From an uncultured Collinsella sp. (GTDB taxonomy: Bacteria > Actinomycetota > Coriobacteriia > Coriobacteriales > Coriobacteriaceae), in NCBI GenBank assembly GCA_900541245.1, contig UQIS01000009.1:1-56381 (forward strand): DNA of 56,381 nucleotides, in the 5' to 3' direction. The position numbers and the translations under genes are program-made. Shown here piece after piece: positions 32,165 through 40,708 of this stretch. Under the pieces are notes generated by a model. The model was given only the letters and a program-made list of their open reading frames with translations. It was not told the DNA's origin and searched no databases. How positions within the stretch are numbered: the first letter of the stretch is position 1; every line of letters begins with the position of its first letter.

Positions 32165-32728
32165 TTAAATAACAGCCCAGTCAACGGCTTCGTGCCAACG
32201 CTCGACAAGACGCTCCAGGCGCCAGGCGGCATTGGCGGGACTTGTCGAGGGCAGGACGATGGCAGGCAGCCCCGTCCGATCTTGCAAGTAGCGTTTGTAG
32301 AGTCGCCCTGCCGTGCCGCCGTTACAGGCAACGACCTCAATCGGCGCGGCATCGGTAATGCGCTCGATATGTGCCGGCACAACGTTGCGGATGCTCGCGT
32401 CGCTCGAGCCCTTAATGTCGCAGCTCTCGACCACATCCCACAGGGCCACGCCGCCGTTCAGCAGCATGGCCCGCTTGGCGGCAATGGAGGCATCGAGCGT
32501 CGCGGGCTCACCGCTTGCCAAAGGATCGCCCTCGTTGGGCGGCACAGGCATACCGAGGCACGTGGCCATCACACGCCAAAAGCGATTCTGAGGGTTGCCG
32601 TAATAAAAGGCATTGGCGCGCGAAAGCACCGAGGGAAACGACCCGAGCACCAAAACGCGCGAGTGCTCGTCAAACACGGGCTCAAACCCATGCTCAATAT
32701 GTTGATAGCCCTCGTCAGACACGGCCAT
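32165..32728 (-). CDS. DNA-deoxyinosine glycosylase (uracil-DNA glycosylase superfamily)
   Basis: A 187-residue base-excision repair enzyme of the hypoxanthine-DNA glycosylase branch. The motif VLVLGSFPSVLSRANAFYYG and the following NPQNRFWRVM form the characteristic active-site block, and the later segment VLPSTSPAN matches the second motif of the superfamily. It likely removes hypoxanthine formed by adenine deamination. The gene starts 3 bp after the glycoside hydrolase stop, implying one mRNA. Confidence 0.85.
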   Translation of the reverse strand: MAVSDEGYQHIEHGFEPVFDEHSRVLVLGSFPSVLSRANAFYYGNPQNRFWRVMATCLGMPVPPNEGDPLASGEPATLDASIAAKRAMLLNGGVALWDVVESCDIKGSSDASIRNVVPAHIERITDAAPIEVVACNGGTAGRLYKRYLQDRTGLPAIVLPSTSPANAAWRLERLVERWHEAVDWAVI

Positions 32729-32731
32729 GGG

Positions 32732-34108
32732 CTAGGCTCTCAACAGATAGCGCACCTCGTAGGGTGCAAGCTCAAGGGTACCCGTCAGCTCGACCGTGGG
32801 CGCATCGTCGGCAAGCAGGTCGACGAAGGAGCCGTTGAGTTCGCCGGCGCCAAAGGTGTAAGGCTCACCCACGGCATTCACCGCCACGAGCACCGCCGCG
32901 TCGTCGCAGGCGCGCTCGAACAGCAGCTGCTTGTTCTGGATCACCACGTTGCGATAGGCACCGTAGTTGAGAGCACGGGCAGCCGCGTCGTCGGCCGAGC
33001 GAAGGTGCGCAAGCTGCGTGATGAACGCCGTCAGCTCGTTGGGCGCAGGCTCATTGAGCGCAGGTCGCAGCGCCCAGTCGCCATCGGGGCCGCCCTTTTC
33101 GCCAGCAATTCCCCACTCGCTGCCATAGTAGACGCACGGGATGCCCGGCATGCCAAAGAGCATGCCATAGGCGGGACGCAGGCAGGATTTGTCGGTGAGG
33201 ATACTTGCCAGGCGCGGCACATCGTGGTTGTCGACAAACGAAAGCAGATGTTTGCCGCGGTAGATGCACCAAGGGTCGCCGCCAAACTGACGGTGCAGCG
33301 AATGGGCGATCTCGAACATGTTGACCGAGTTAAAGCTGGAATACAGGCCCTTGTAGCACTCGTAATTAGTGCACGAGTCGAGCATCTCGTCGTTGACGAT
33401 CTGATTGTAGTCGCCGTGGAGCGTCTCGCCGATGAGCACAAAGCCGGGCTTGAGCTCACGGGTAAAGGAGTGTAGGCGGCGCATAAAGTCGCGGTCGAGC
33501 ATGTAGGCGACGTCCAGGCGCAGGCCGTCGACGCCAAAGACGTCGGCCCAACGGCGCACAGACTCGAGCAGGTAATCGACCACAGCGGGATTTTGCAGGT
33601 TGAGCTTCACAAGCTCAAAATGACCCTCCCAGCCCTCGTACCAAAAGCCGTCGCCATAGCAGGAGTCGCCGTCAAAACTGATGTGAAACCAATCCTTGTA
33701 CGGCGAATCCCACTTGCGCTCCTGCACATCGCGGAAGGCCCAAAAGCCGCGACCGACGTGGTTGAAGACGGCATCGAGCACCACGCGGATGCCATGGGCG
33801 TGCAGCGTGTCGCATACGGCGGCAAAGTCGGCATCCCCGCCCAGGCGACGGTCTATATGGCGCAGGCTGCGCGTGTCGTAGCCGTGACTATCGGACTCGA
33901 GCGGCGGGTTGATGAGCACAGCGCCAACGCCGAGTTTTTGCAGGCAGTCGGCCCATTGGGCAATCTTCATGATAGGAGCATCGGGGTTGGGTTCGACATC
34001 GGCGGCCTGGGCGAGCTCATCCTCGGCAACGGGGGCGGCGTTTTCGCGCGGAGCTCCGCAAAAGCCCAGCGGATAGATCTGATAGAACGTCGTCTCGTAT
34101 GCCCACAT
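32732..34108 (-). CDS. GH13 alpha-amylase family glycosyl hydrolase
   Basis: A 458-residue cytoplasmic TIM-barrel enzyme without signal peptide. The four GH13 regions are visible: DAVFNH at 112-117, GLRLDV with nucleophile Asp199, the acid/base Glu228 in LIGETLHGDY, and FVDNHD with Asp296. The start MWAYETTFYQIYPLGFCGAP resembles maltodextrin glucosidase and cyclomaltodextrinase-type enzymes but lacks the N-terminal starch-binding domain of those. It probably degrades internalised maltodextrins. It is followed immediately by the deoxyinosine glycosylase gene. Confidence 0.88.
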   Translation of the reverse strand: MWAYETTFYQIYPLGFCGAPRENAAPVAEDELAQAADVEPNPDAPIMKIAQWADCLQKLGVGAVLINPPLESDSHGYDTRSLRHIDRRLGGDADFAAVCDTLHAHGIRVVLDAVFNHVGRGFWAFRDVQERKWDSPYKDWFHISFDGDSCYGDGFWYEGWEGHFELVKLNLQNPAVVDYLLESVRRWADVFGVDGLRLDVAYMLDRDFMRRLHSFTRELKPGFVLIGETLHGDYNQIVNDEMLDSCTNYECYKGLYSSFNSVNMFEIAHSLHRQFGGDPWCIYRGKHLLSFVDNHDVPRLASILTDKSCLRPAYGMLFGMPGIPCVYYGSEWGIAGEKGGPDGDWALRPALNEPAPNELTAFITQLAHLRSADDAAARALNYGAYRNVVIQNKQLLFERACDDAAVLVAVNAVGEPYTFGAGELNGSFVDLLADDAPTVELTGTLELAPYEVRYLLRA

Positions 34109-34179
34109 AGCAACCTCCCGGTAAGCTCAACACAACGACATCCATTGTATGCCCAGCTTGTATCCCCTCCCCCAAAATA

Positions 34180-34246
34180 AGTTGCGGTGGAATAGTTCCT
34201 GCTTGGGCCTTCAAAGGCCTTAAACAGGAACTATTCCACCGCAACT
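34180..34246. repeat. Intergenic palindrome with 22-bp perfect arms
   Basis: The arms AGTTGCGGTGGAATAGTTCCTG-type (34180-34201) and its exact complement (34225-34246) surround a 23-base loop that itself contains AAGGCC/GGCCTT. It lies between the MFS stop and the GH13 start on the minus strand. There is no T tract, so it is not a standard terminator. Confidence 0.9.
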
Positions 34247-34261
34247 GATGAGAGGACGTGG

Positions 34262-35458
34262 CTAGGCGACGGGCTTGGCGCGGCGGATGGCTGGGAACAT
34301 CACCGTGATGGCGAGGATAACGCCCACGACGGCAATCGCCCCGCCCACAAAGCCGATCCAGGCGATACCGGGACCCGAAACCACGGCTCCGCCGATCGCG
34401 GTACCCGTGCCGATACCGAGGTTGAACAGGCCCGAGAAGATCGACATGGCGACGGCCGACGAATCTGCCGGCGTGTGCTTGATGAGCTCGGCCTGAAACG
34501 CCACGTTAAAGGCCGTGGCGCAGCAACCCCACAGTGCGCACACAGCGAGAACCGCAGCGAGTGACGATGCGGCCGGACCCATGAGCAGCAGAGCCACCGG
34601 CACGCCGGAGAGCGTGATAGCCAAGAACGGGAAGCGATGCCCATCGAACAGGCGGCCAAACAGCCAGCTTCCGAGCAAACCAGAGCAGCCAAACGCCGTC
34701 AACGTCATGGTAATGGCGCCCGCATCGACGTGCGCGACCTGCGCCAGGAAGGGCTCGATATAGCTGTAGCTTGCGTAATAGCCGGTCGCCATGAAGACCG
34801 TGACTGCGTAGAGCGCGATGAGGAACGGATTCTTGAGCAGCTCGGGCAGCTGCTTGAGCGTAAAACGCTCGCCCGCTGGCATGGCAGGGAACACCGTGGC
34901 CTGGTAGACGACCGCGACAGCAGACAGCGCTCCGACCACGGCAAACGTCATGCGCCAGCCCACGGCCAAGCCAATGGCGCGACCGAGCGGCAGGCCAAAG
35001 ATCTGTGCGATGGAAGAGCCCGTGGCGATCATGCTGATAGCGAGCGCCCCGTGGCGTGTGCCAACCAGGCGCGACGCCATGATCGAGGCGACCGACCAGA
35101 ACACGGCGTGCGCGCAGGCAACCACCAGGCGCGCGCAGACTAAGATGGGATAGGTCGGTGCCAAGGCGGACAGGAACTGGCCCAGCGAGAACACGGCGAG
35201 CACGCCCAGCAGCATCCGCTTGAACTCGAAACGCGAAGCGAACACCATGAGCGGCAACGACAGCAGCATGACGCCCCAGGCATAGACCGAGATCATGATG
35301 CCCGCCTGGGCCTCGGTGAGCGAGAACGACGCGGCGATATCAGTCAAAAGGCCGATGGGCATAAACTCCGACGTGTTGAACACGAACGCACAGCAGGTGA
35401 GCCCGACGAGCGGGAGCCACTGCCTGAGCGTGATGCCGTCTTGCCTTGCCTGACTCAT
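34262..35458 (-). CDS. Major facilitator superfamily transporter, sugar/drug efflux type
   Basis: A 398-residue polytopic membrane protein with about 12 hydrophobic helices. The N-terminal FVFNTSEFMPIGLLTDIA and the segment RLVVACAHAVFWSVASIMAS resemble the SotB/AraJ group of sugar efflux transporters and the related chloramphenicol exporters of the DHA1 type. The substrate is unknown. The ATG at 35458 has GGAG 9 bases upstream; a TTG five codons earlier is possible. A promoter lies at 35492-35520. Confidence 0.86.
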   Translation of the reverse strand: MSQARQDGITLRQWLPLVGLTCCAFVFNTSEFMPIGLLTDIAASFSLTEAQAGIMISVYAWGVMLLSLPLMVFASRFEFKRMLLGVLAVFSLGQFLSALAPTYPILVCARLVVACAHAVFWSVASIMASRLVGTRHGALAISMIATGSSIAQIFGLPLGRAIGLAVGWRMTFAVVGALSAVAVVYQATVFPAMPAGERFTLKQLPELLKNPFLIALYAVTVFMATGYYASYSYIEPFLAQVAHVDAGAITMTLTAFGCSGLLGSWLFGRLFDGHRFPFLAITLSGVPVALLLMGPAASSLAAVLAVCALWGCCATAFNVAFQAELIKHTPADSSAVAMSIFSGLFNLGIGTGTAIGGAVVSGPGIAWIGFVGGAIAVVGVILAITVMFPAIRRAKPVA

Positions 35459-35491
35459 ATATAACGTCTCCAATCATTTTGAGCGGAGGCG

Positions 35492-35520
35492 ATTATATAG
35501 CAACGGCCCCGCATCCGTCA
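35492..35520 (-). promoter_or_regulatory. Promoter of the MFS transporter gene
   Basis: A consensus TATAAT (35497-35492) follows TGACGG (35520-35515) at 17 bp on the minus strand, just after a GC-rich hairpin (about 35502-35535) that may terminate feoAB. Confidence 0.6.
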
Positions 35521-35579
35521 GCAACAGATGCGGGTCCGAAAACAATTCGATACACAGAGGTTGCGCCGTCAATTCATAA

Positions 35580-37940
35580 CTAAGCCAACCCCAGCAACAT
35601 GCCCGCCGAATGCACGACAAACGCCACGACCCAGGCGACCGTCACCTGAAACGCGAATACGGCCACGGCATAGCGTGCGCCCAACTCGCTCTTGACGGCG
35701 CCGATGGACGCCACGCAAGGCGGGTACAGCAGCGTAAAGACCAGGAACACGTAGGCGGTAAACGGCGAAAACATGGCTGACAGTGCCGCGGGCGACGTTG
35801 CGCCCAAAAGCACCGTGAGCGTCGAGATGACGCTCTCCTTGGCAATGAGCCCCGTGACGAGCGCCGTCGAGGCGCGCCAGTCGCCAAAGCCGAGCGGGGC
35901 CAACACCGGCGCGATGATGCTACCCAGACCGGCAAGCAGGCTTTGCGACTGGTCGGCGACCACGTTAAAGCGGATGTCGAACGTCTGAAGGAACCAGATG
36001 ACCACGGTCGCGGCAAAGATAATGGTAAAGGCCTTAGTGATGAAGTCCTTGGCCTTATCCCATGCCAGCATCACTGTCGTCTTGACGCTCGGCAGGCGGT
36101 AATTGGGGAGCTCCATGATAAACGGCACCGGGTCGCCCTTAAATGCCGTGCGGTTGAGCACCAAAGCCGCGACGCAGCCGACCACGATACCGATCAGATA
36201 GAGCGAGACCATGGCGGGAACCGTCGCCTGCGGGAAAAACGCCCCGCACAGCAAGCCGTAAACCGGCAGCTTGGCTGAGCAGCTCATAAACGGCGTGAGC
36301 ATGACCGTCATCTTGCGGTCGTGCTCGGATGGGAGCGTACGGGTCGACATGATAGCCGGCACGGTGCAGCCAAAACCGACGAGCATGGGCACGAAACTGC
36401 GGCCCGACAGGCCAAAGCGACGCAACACCTTATCCATGACAAAGGCCACGCGCGCCATGTATCCGGAGTCTTCCAGAATGGAGAGGAACAAAAAGAGCAC
36501 GACGATAATCGGCAGGAAGGTCAGCACACTGCCCACGCCCGTAAGCACGCCGTCGACAGCCAGCGAGCGCACCACGTCGTTGGTACCGAACGCCTTGAGG
36601 CCCGCATCGGCCGAGGCGATGATGGCAGCGATACCGTCCTCCATGAGTCCCTGCAACGCCGCGCCGATCACGCCAAACGTCAGCCAAAAGACGAGGCCCA
36701 TGATCACCAGAAACGCCGGAATGGCTGTGTAACGACCTGTCAGGATGCGGTCAATCTTGACGGAGCGCACGTGCTCGCGGCTCTCGTGCGGCTTGACGAC
36801 GCAACGCCCGCACAAGTCGCCGATAAAGCTAAAACGCATATCGGCCAGTGCAGATAGGCGGTCGGTGCCGGCCTCGCCCTCCATCTGGGTGATGATGTGC
36901 TCGATAGCGTCGAGCTCATTGCGATCCAGGTGAAGCGCCTCGGTTACCAGCTCATCGCCCTCGACCAGCTTGGTCGCCGCAAAGCGCACCGGGATGTGCG
37001 CCGTCACGGCATGGTCCTCGATCAGGTTAGCAATACCGTGGATGCAGCGATGCAGCGCACCGCCGTCCGGACCGTCGGGCGCGCAAAAGTCCAGGCGACC
37101 AGGGCGCTCGCGGAACCGCGCCACGTGCAGGGCGTGGTCCACCAGCTCGCCGATGCCCTCGTTGCGGGCAGCGCTAATGGGGACAACGGGCACGCCCAAC
37201 AGGCTCTCGAGCAAGTTGACGTCTACGGCGCCGCCGTTGGCGGTCACCTCGTCCATCATGTTGAGCGCGATGACCATAGGACGATCAAGCTCCATGAGCT
37301 GCAGTGTCAGGTACAGGTTGCGCTCGATGTTGGTGGCGTCAATGATGTCGATGATGGCGTCGGGGTTTTCGTCAAGGATGAATTGACGGCTCACGATCTC
37401 TTCGCCCGTGTACGGCGACAGCGAATAGATGCCAGGCAGGTCGGTAACGCTTGCCTCGGGGTGGTTGCGGATGGTGCCATCTTTGCGGTCGACCGTCACG
37501 CCGGGAAAGTTACCGACGTGCTGGTTGGAGCCCGTCAGCTGGTTGAATAACGTGGTCTTGCCGCAGTTTTGGTTGCCGGCGAGGGCAAAGTGCAGCGGCG
37601 CGCCCTCGGGCACGGCCGTCTTTGCCGCACGGGGCGAATACGTCCCCTCGCCCAGGGCCGGATGCTCCGTCGTGCCGATTGCGGCGTTAGCGCGCGGACC
37701 CGTATCGGTGTCGTGAATACCCACGAGCTCGATGCGAGCGGCATCGTCCTTGCGCAGTGTCAACTCGTAGCCACGCAGGCGGATCTCGAGCGGATCGCCC
37801 ATGGGGGCGTACTTCATCATGGTGACTTCGGTGCCCGGCGTTAGACCCATGTCCAAAATATGCTGTCGGAGTGCCTGATCGTCCGATGCCACCGATGCGA
37901 CAACGGCGTCCTTTCCAATCTCGAGTGTATCGAGCTTCAC
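35580..37940 (-). CDS. feoB: Ferrous iron transporter, fused FeoA-FeoB
   Basis: A 786-residue inner-membrane Fe2+ transporter with FeoA joined to FeoB. Residues 1-75 are the SH3-like FeoA domain (ILDMGLTPGTEVTMMKYAPM). The FeoB G domain follows, with G1 GNQNCGKTT at 122-130, G2 GVTVD at 147-151, G3 DLPG at 167-170 and G4 NMMD at 227-230. The remainder is the membrane core with two gate repeats. Most bacteria encode FeoA separately. The GTG start has GGAGG 9 bases upstream. The upstream palindrome at 37999-38014 is a candidate iron-regulator site. Confidence 0.95.
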   Translation of the reverse strand: MKLDTLEIGKDAVVASVASDDQALRQHILDMGLTPGTEVTMMKYAPMGDPLEIRLRGYELTLRKDDAARIELVGIHDTDTGPRANAAIGTTEHPALGEGTYSPRAAKTAVPEGAPLHFALAGNQNCGKTTLFNQLTGSNQHVGNFPGVTVDRKDGTIRNHPEASVTDLPGIYSLSPYTGEEIVSRQFILDENPDAIIDIIDATNIERNLYLTLQLMELDRPMVIALNMMDEVTANGGAVDVNLLESLLGVPVVPISAARNEGIGELVDHALHVARFRERPGRLDFCAPDGPDGGALHRCIHGIANLIEDHAVTAHIPVRFAATKLVEGDELVTEALHLDRNELDAIEHIITQMEGEAGTDRLSALADMRFSFIGDLCGRCVVKPHESREHVRSVKIDRILTGRYTAIPAFLVIMGLVFWLTFGVIGAALQGLMEDGIAAIIASADAGLKAFGTNDVVRSLAVDGVLTGVGSVLTFLPIIVVLFLFLSILEDSGYMARVAFVMDKVLRRFGLSGRSFVPMLVGFGCTVPAIMSTRTLPSEHDRKMTVMLTPFMSCSAKLPVYGLLCGAFFPQATVPAMVSLYLIGIVVGCVAALVLNRTAFKGDPVPFIMELPNYRLPSVKTTVMLAWDKAKDFITKAFTIIFAATVVIWFLQTFDIRFNVVADQSQSLLAGLGSIIAPVLAPLGFGDWRASTALVTGLIAKESVISTLTVLLGATSPAALSAMFSPFTAYVFLVFTLLYPPCVASIGAVKSELGARYAVAVFAFQVTVAWVVAFVVHSAGMLLGLA

Positions 37941-37991
37941 GTCCGTGTTCCTCCCCCGGCGCCCACAGGGCGTTGCATTTTGTTTATCTTG

Positions 37992-38019
37992 GCTAACCGT
38001 TTGCCATGGCTAACCATTT
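37992..38019. promoter_or_regulatory. Candidate metal-regulator operator upstream of feoAB
   Basis: The 16-bp near-perfect palindrome GTTTGCCATGGCTAAC (37999-38014) overlaps two copies of GGCTAACC (37991-37998 and 38009-38016). GGTTAGCC resembles one half of DtxR/IdeR-type iron boxes. It lies about 60 bp upstream of the feoAB start. The regulator identity is inferred from motif and gene function only. Confidence 0.5.
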
Positions 38020-38137
38020 AACCACGCATGATAGCGCGAACATACGACGATGTTCAATCAACAGATTGTTGCAAGGACCGTCCCCAAGTGCCGCATCTGG
38101 GCCATAGCAACGCCGATGTCTTGGAACCGACAGACAC

Positions 38138-38151
38138 TATGACCCAATCCG
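38138..38151 (+). repeat. Left subterminal inverted repeat of the IS
   Basis: TATGACCCAATCCG, exact inverted complement of 39646-39659. Confidence 0.9.
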
Positions 38152-38261
38152 AGGGCACTAAAAAGACAGGAGCCCCCGCTCGTGACCGCGGGTCGGGGCT
38201 GCGGCAATGATGTCGAAGTGCCATAGGCGCAGCCGCGCCGCAACGAGGTTGGGAGGCTCCC

Positions 38262-39383
38262 ATGCCAAATTATTCTACCGCGTTCGGGATGGACGTCCAC
38301 CTGAGGTCGACCACCGTCTGCGCCCTCGACGCGGACACCGGCGAGGCCGTGACGAGGAGGTTCCCCGGCAACCCCTGGGGCGAGATCGCCGGGTGGATGG
38401 ATGGGTTCCCCGGGCCGTCGCTCGCGGCCTACGAGAGCGGCTACCTCGGCTTCGCCCCGCAGCGGGAGCTCGCCGGGCTCGGCGTCGAGTGCGTCGTCGC
38501 CGCGGTCTCGAAGATCCCCAGGTCGGCCGCCGACTCGGCCTCCAAGAACGACAGGAACGACGCCGCCAGGATGGCCAAGGCGATACTCGCCCACGACATC
38601 TCCCCCGTATGGGTCCCCTCCCCCGAGGTCGAGGGCATCAGGGACCTCGCCGGCGCCTACGACGGGGCGACCGCGCGCCTGGCGACCGCCAAGCAGCGGC
38701 TGCTCGCCTTCCTCGCAAGGCGGGGGTTCGTCTACGGCGGCACCACGCCCGCCGGCAACCCGAGGAAGTACTGGACCTACGACTTCCTGAGGTGGCTCGA
38801 CAAGGTCAGGCCTGAGGACGATGGCGGGGTTCGGGCGCTCGCCGCCCTGAGGAACGAGGTCGAGGCCGCGGCGGAGGCCCGGGCGGACCTGCTCTCCGAG
38901 TACAGGGCGGCCGTGGATGCCAGCCCGATCGCCGCGGAGGTGGCCGCCCTCCAGTCGATCAAGGGCTGCGCCTTCGCGCTGGCCGCGGCCTTCTCGGCCG
39001 AGGTCGGCGACTTCACGAGGTTCCGTTCCGGAAGGCAGGTCACGGCCTATTTCGGCCTCGCGCCGAGTCAGAGGTCGAGTGGCGACTCCGTGCGGCTCGG
39101 AGGCGTCAGCGGTGCGGGCAACGCGCTCGTGAGGAAGCTGGCCGTTGAGGGCTCATGGTGCTACGCCGCGGCGCGGCACCAGCCGAAGCTCATGCCGAGG
39201 GACACGGGCGTGCCCCTCGAGATAAGGGTGCACGGGAGGAAGGGGTCCGAGCGGCTCCTGCGGCGGCGCGAGGAGATGCTCGCCCGCGGCATGCCCGCGG
39301 CGAAGGCCAACGCGGCCACCGCGGCCGAGCTCGTGAGGTGGCTCTGGGCCCTCGGCATGATGTGCCGGGAGGGCGCGGAATAG
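38262..39383 (+). CDS. IS110-family transposase (DEDD recombinase)
   Basis: A 373-residue transposase. The N-terminal RuvC-like half shows the DEDD residues as Asp11 (GMDVH), Glu58 (AYESGY), and Asp97 and Asp100 (KNDRNDAARMAKAI). The C-terminal half carries the Tnp20 block GLAPSQRSSGDS and GGVSGAGNALVRKLAV, including the serine used in strand exchange by this family. The gene is intact, with GGGAGG 5 bases before the ATG. IS110-family enzymes work with an element-encoded guide RNA (bridge or seeker RNA). Confidence 0.95.
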   Translation: MPNYSTAFGMDVHLRSTTVCALDADTGEAVTRRFPGNPWGEIAGWMDGFPGPSLAAYESGYLGFAPQRELAGLGVECVVAAVSKIPRSAADSASKNDRNDAARMAKAILAHDISPVWVPSPEVEGIRDLAGAYDGATARLATAKQRLLAFLARRGFVYGGTTPAGNPRKYWTYDFLRWLDKVRPEDDGGVRALAALRNEVEAAAEARADLLSEYRAAVDASPIAAEVAALQSIKGCAFALAAAFSAEVGDFTRFRSGRQVTAYFGLAPSQRSSGDSVRLGGVSGAGNALVRKLAVEGSWCYAAARHQPKLMPRDTGVPLEIRVHGRKGSERLLRRREEMLARGMPAAKANAATAAELVRWLWALGMMCREGAE

Positions 39384-39645
39384 ACACAGCCCCCGTCCCG
39401 GCGAGCCGGGCGGCCTTCGGGGATACCCCCTATTTCGCTGTGCGCGCGGAGCCCTCCGCATGCGCCTCGACAGACTTGGGGAACCCCGCCGAAGGAATGG
39501 AGTGCGGGCCGACAGAACGGTATCCGCGGATATGAGACTGAGCCGAAGGCGTCGATGACATGCCGGGGGCGGACCGGGACGGGTTAACGGCAGGCCCCGC
39601 CGACCGATTGCAAGCGGTCGGCGGGGCCATTGTGGCTCTTGACAG
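39384..39645 (+). ncRNA. Candidate guide (bridge/seeker) RNA region of the IS
   Basis: The non-coding right end folds into several short hairpins, for example CCCGGC-gag-CCGGG near 39395, and ends in a long hairpin, GCCCCGCCGACCG / CGGTCGGCGGGGC (39595-39627). In IS1111-type elements the guide RNA is encoded downstream of the transposase. Two short segments match the insertion flanks: CCGACAGA (39509-39516; left flank 38127-38134) and ATATGAG (39530-39536; right flank 39657-39663). RNA ends and loops are not determined. Confidence 0.6.
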
Positions 39646-39659
39646 CGGATTGGGTCATA
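39646..39659 (-). repeat. Right subterminal inverted repeat of the IS
   Basis: CGGATTGGGTCATA, exact inverted complement of 38138-38151. Confidence 0.9.
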
Positions 39660-39660
39660 T

Positions 39661-39806
39661 GAGCGAAAGCCCGCCAGAGCGAGCAAGGTGCCTTCAAGCG
39701 AGGTGGCATTGACCTTCTGGTCATGCCACCGAAGCTGAAAGGCAGATTGCCGCTCTGGCGGGCTTGCAGCGTCAAATGGTTACGGCGTTTGGTAAAACGC
39801 CGTAAC
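39661..39806. repeat. Structured two-hairpin element, copy 2 (after the esterase, at the IS edge)
   Basis: A 15-bp perfect outer stem, AAGCCCGCCAGAGCG (39667-39681) with CGCTCTGGCGGGCTT (39751-39765), encloses an inner hairpin around 39701-39730. The same blocks CAAGGTG and CAGATTG occur as in copy 1, followed by GCAGCG. A second hairpin, GTTACGGCGTTT / AAACGCCGTAAC, spans 39779-39806 and touches the esterase stop codon. Stem sequences differ from copy 1 while pairing is kept. Confidence 0.75.
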
Positions 39807-40708
39807 TAAAACCCGTGGCGCTCCAGAAAGCGGAAGGCTAGGCGGATCCAGGGACGGACCGCCACCTGCTTGTCCTCGTTGTCGACCGCGGTGTTGGCGT
39901 TGCCGAGCGAAAGGCCGTGGCCGCCCTGGTCAAAAACGTGCATCTCGCATGCAACGCCCTCCTCGGCCATGCGCTGCGCAAACGGGTAGACCTGCGCGAT
40001 CGGCGCCGTCTTGTCGTCGGACACGCCCCACACAAAGGTCGGCGGCATCTGACGCGAAACATGCGTGGTGGGGCAGATGTCGGCCAGATGCTCGTCAGTT
40101 GCCTCGCCGCCCGTCACCATCGACAGGTAGTCGTTGAGCAAATCGCGTCCCGTCTTGCCGCCCGTCTTGGGCACGCGCAAGTCAATGCGCGGATCGCGCG
40201 TCTGCATGTCGCGCACATAGGCAAAGTCGAGCAATGGATAGCCCAGCACCACGGCATCGGGACGAATGTCGTCCGGACGCGCCCCGGCAAGTGCCGCAAA
40301 GGGGCCGGTCTTCCACTGTGTTGCCAGCGAGGCGCAAATCATGCCGCCAGCAGAAAAGCCCACGACGCACACGCGCTTAGGATCGACATGCCACTCGTCG
40401 GCGTTGGCGCGCACCGTGGCGACCATCTTGGCAAGATCTGCCTGGGGGTGCGGAAAGCTCACGTCACCCGTAGAACTCGTGACATAGTTGAGCACAAAGG
40501 CCTGGTAGCCGCGATCCAAAAATGCAAACGCCACCGGGTCCTGCTCGTGCGGAGCGATATGCGTAAACCCGCCTCCGCCGCAGATGATCACCGCGAGGCG
40601 GCGGCCATTCGGTTTATCGGGCAGCGGCTCGGCACCCAAATACGTAAACGTCGCCGGATAATCCTCGGTCGGCTCCTCGCCCCACAGCGCATGGTTCTCG
40701 ACAATCAT
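39806..40708 (-). CDS. Alpha/beta hydrolase, esterase/acetylxylan-esterase-like
   Basis: A 300-residue soluble serine hydrolase. The oxyanion segment is ICGGGGFTHIAPHE, the nucleophile elbow VGFSAGGMI, and the catalytic His lies in FDQGGHGLSLG; an Asp in SDDKTAPI completes the triad. Sequence style matches the BD-FAE/axe-like esterases acting on acetylated or feruloylated sugars, but the substrate is unproven. The ATG at 40708 has GGGAG 5 bases upstream; the longer open frame extends into the promoter region. It is divergent from the EIIA gene. Confidence 0.85.
   Translation of the reverse strand: MIVENHALWGEEPTEDYPATFTYLGAEPLPDKPNGRRLAVIICGGGGFTHIAPHEQDPVAFAFLDRGYQAFVLNYVTSSTGDVSFPHPQADLAKMVATVRANADEWHVDPKRVCVVGFSAGGMICASLATQWKTGPFAALAGARPDDIRPDAVVLGYPLLDFAYVRDMQTRDPRIDLRVPKTGGKTGRDLLNDYLSMVTGGEATDEHLADICPTTHVSRQMPPTFVWGVSDDKTAPIAQVYPFAQRMAEEGVACEMHVFDQGGHGLSLGNANTAVDNEDKQVAVRPWIRLAFRFLERHGF

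Larger units (their letters stand above)
38135..39665 (+). mobile_element. IS110-family insertion sequence, IS1111-like
   Basis: A roughly 1.53-kb element. Inverted copies of TATGACCCAATCCG lie at 38138-38151 and 39646-39659, near but not exactly at the ends, as is known for the IS1111 subgroup. The transposase gene lies between, with about 110 bp of non-coding left end and about 260 bp of non-coding right end. Exact boundaries are uncertain by a few bases; a CA core at 38135-38136 and 39656-39657 would fit. GC content is visibly higher than in neighbouring genes, consistent with recent arrival. Confidence 0.85.

Noticed and set aside
31432..32436. A 334-codon open frame antisense to the uncharacterised gene at 31501
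   Set aside because: The plus-strand gene has an excellent AAGGAGG site and coding-like composition; the antisense frame also crosses part of the glycosylase gene.
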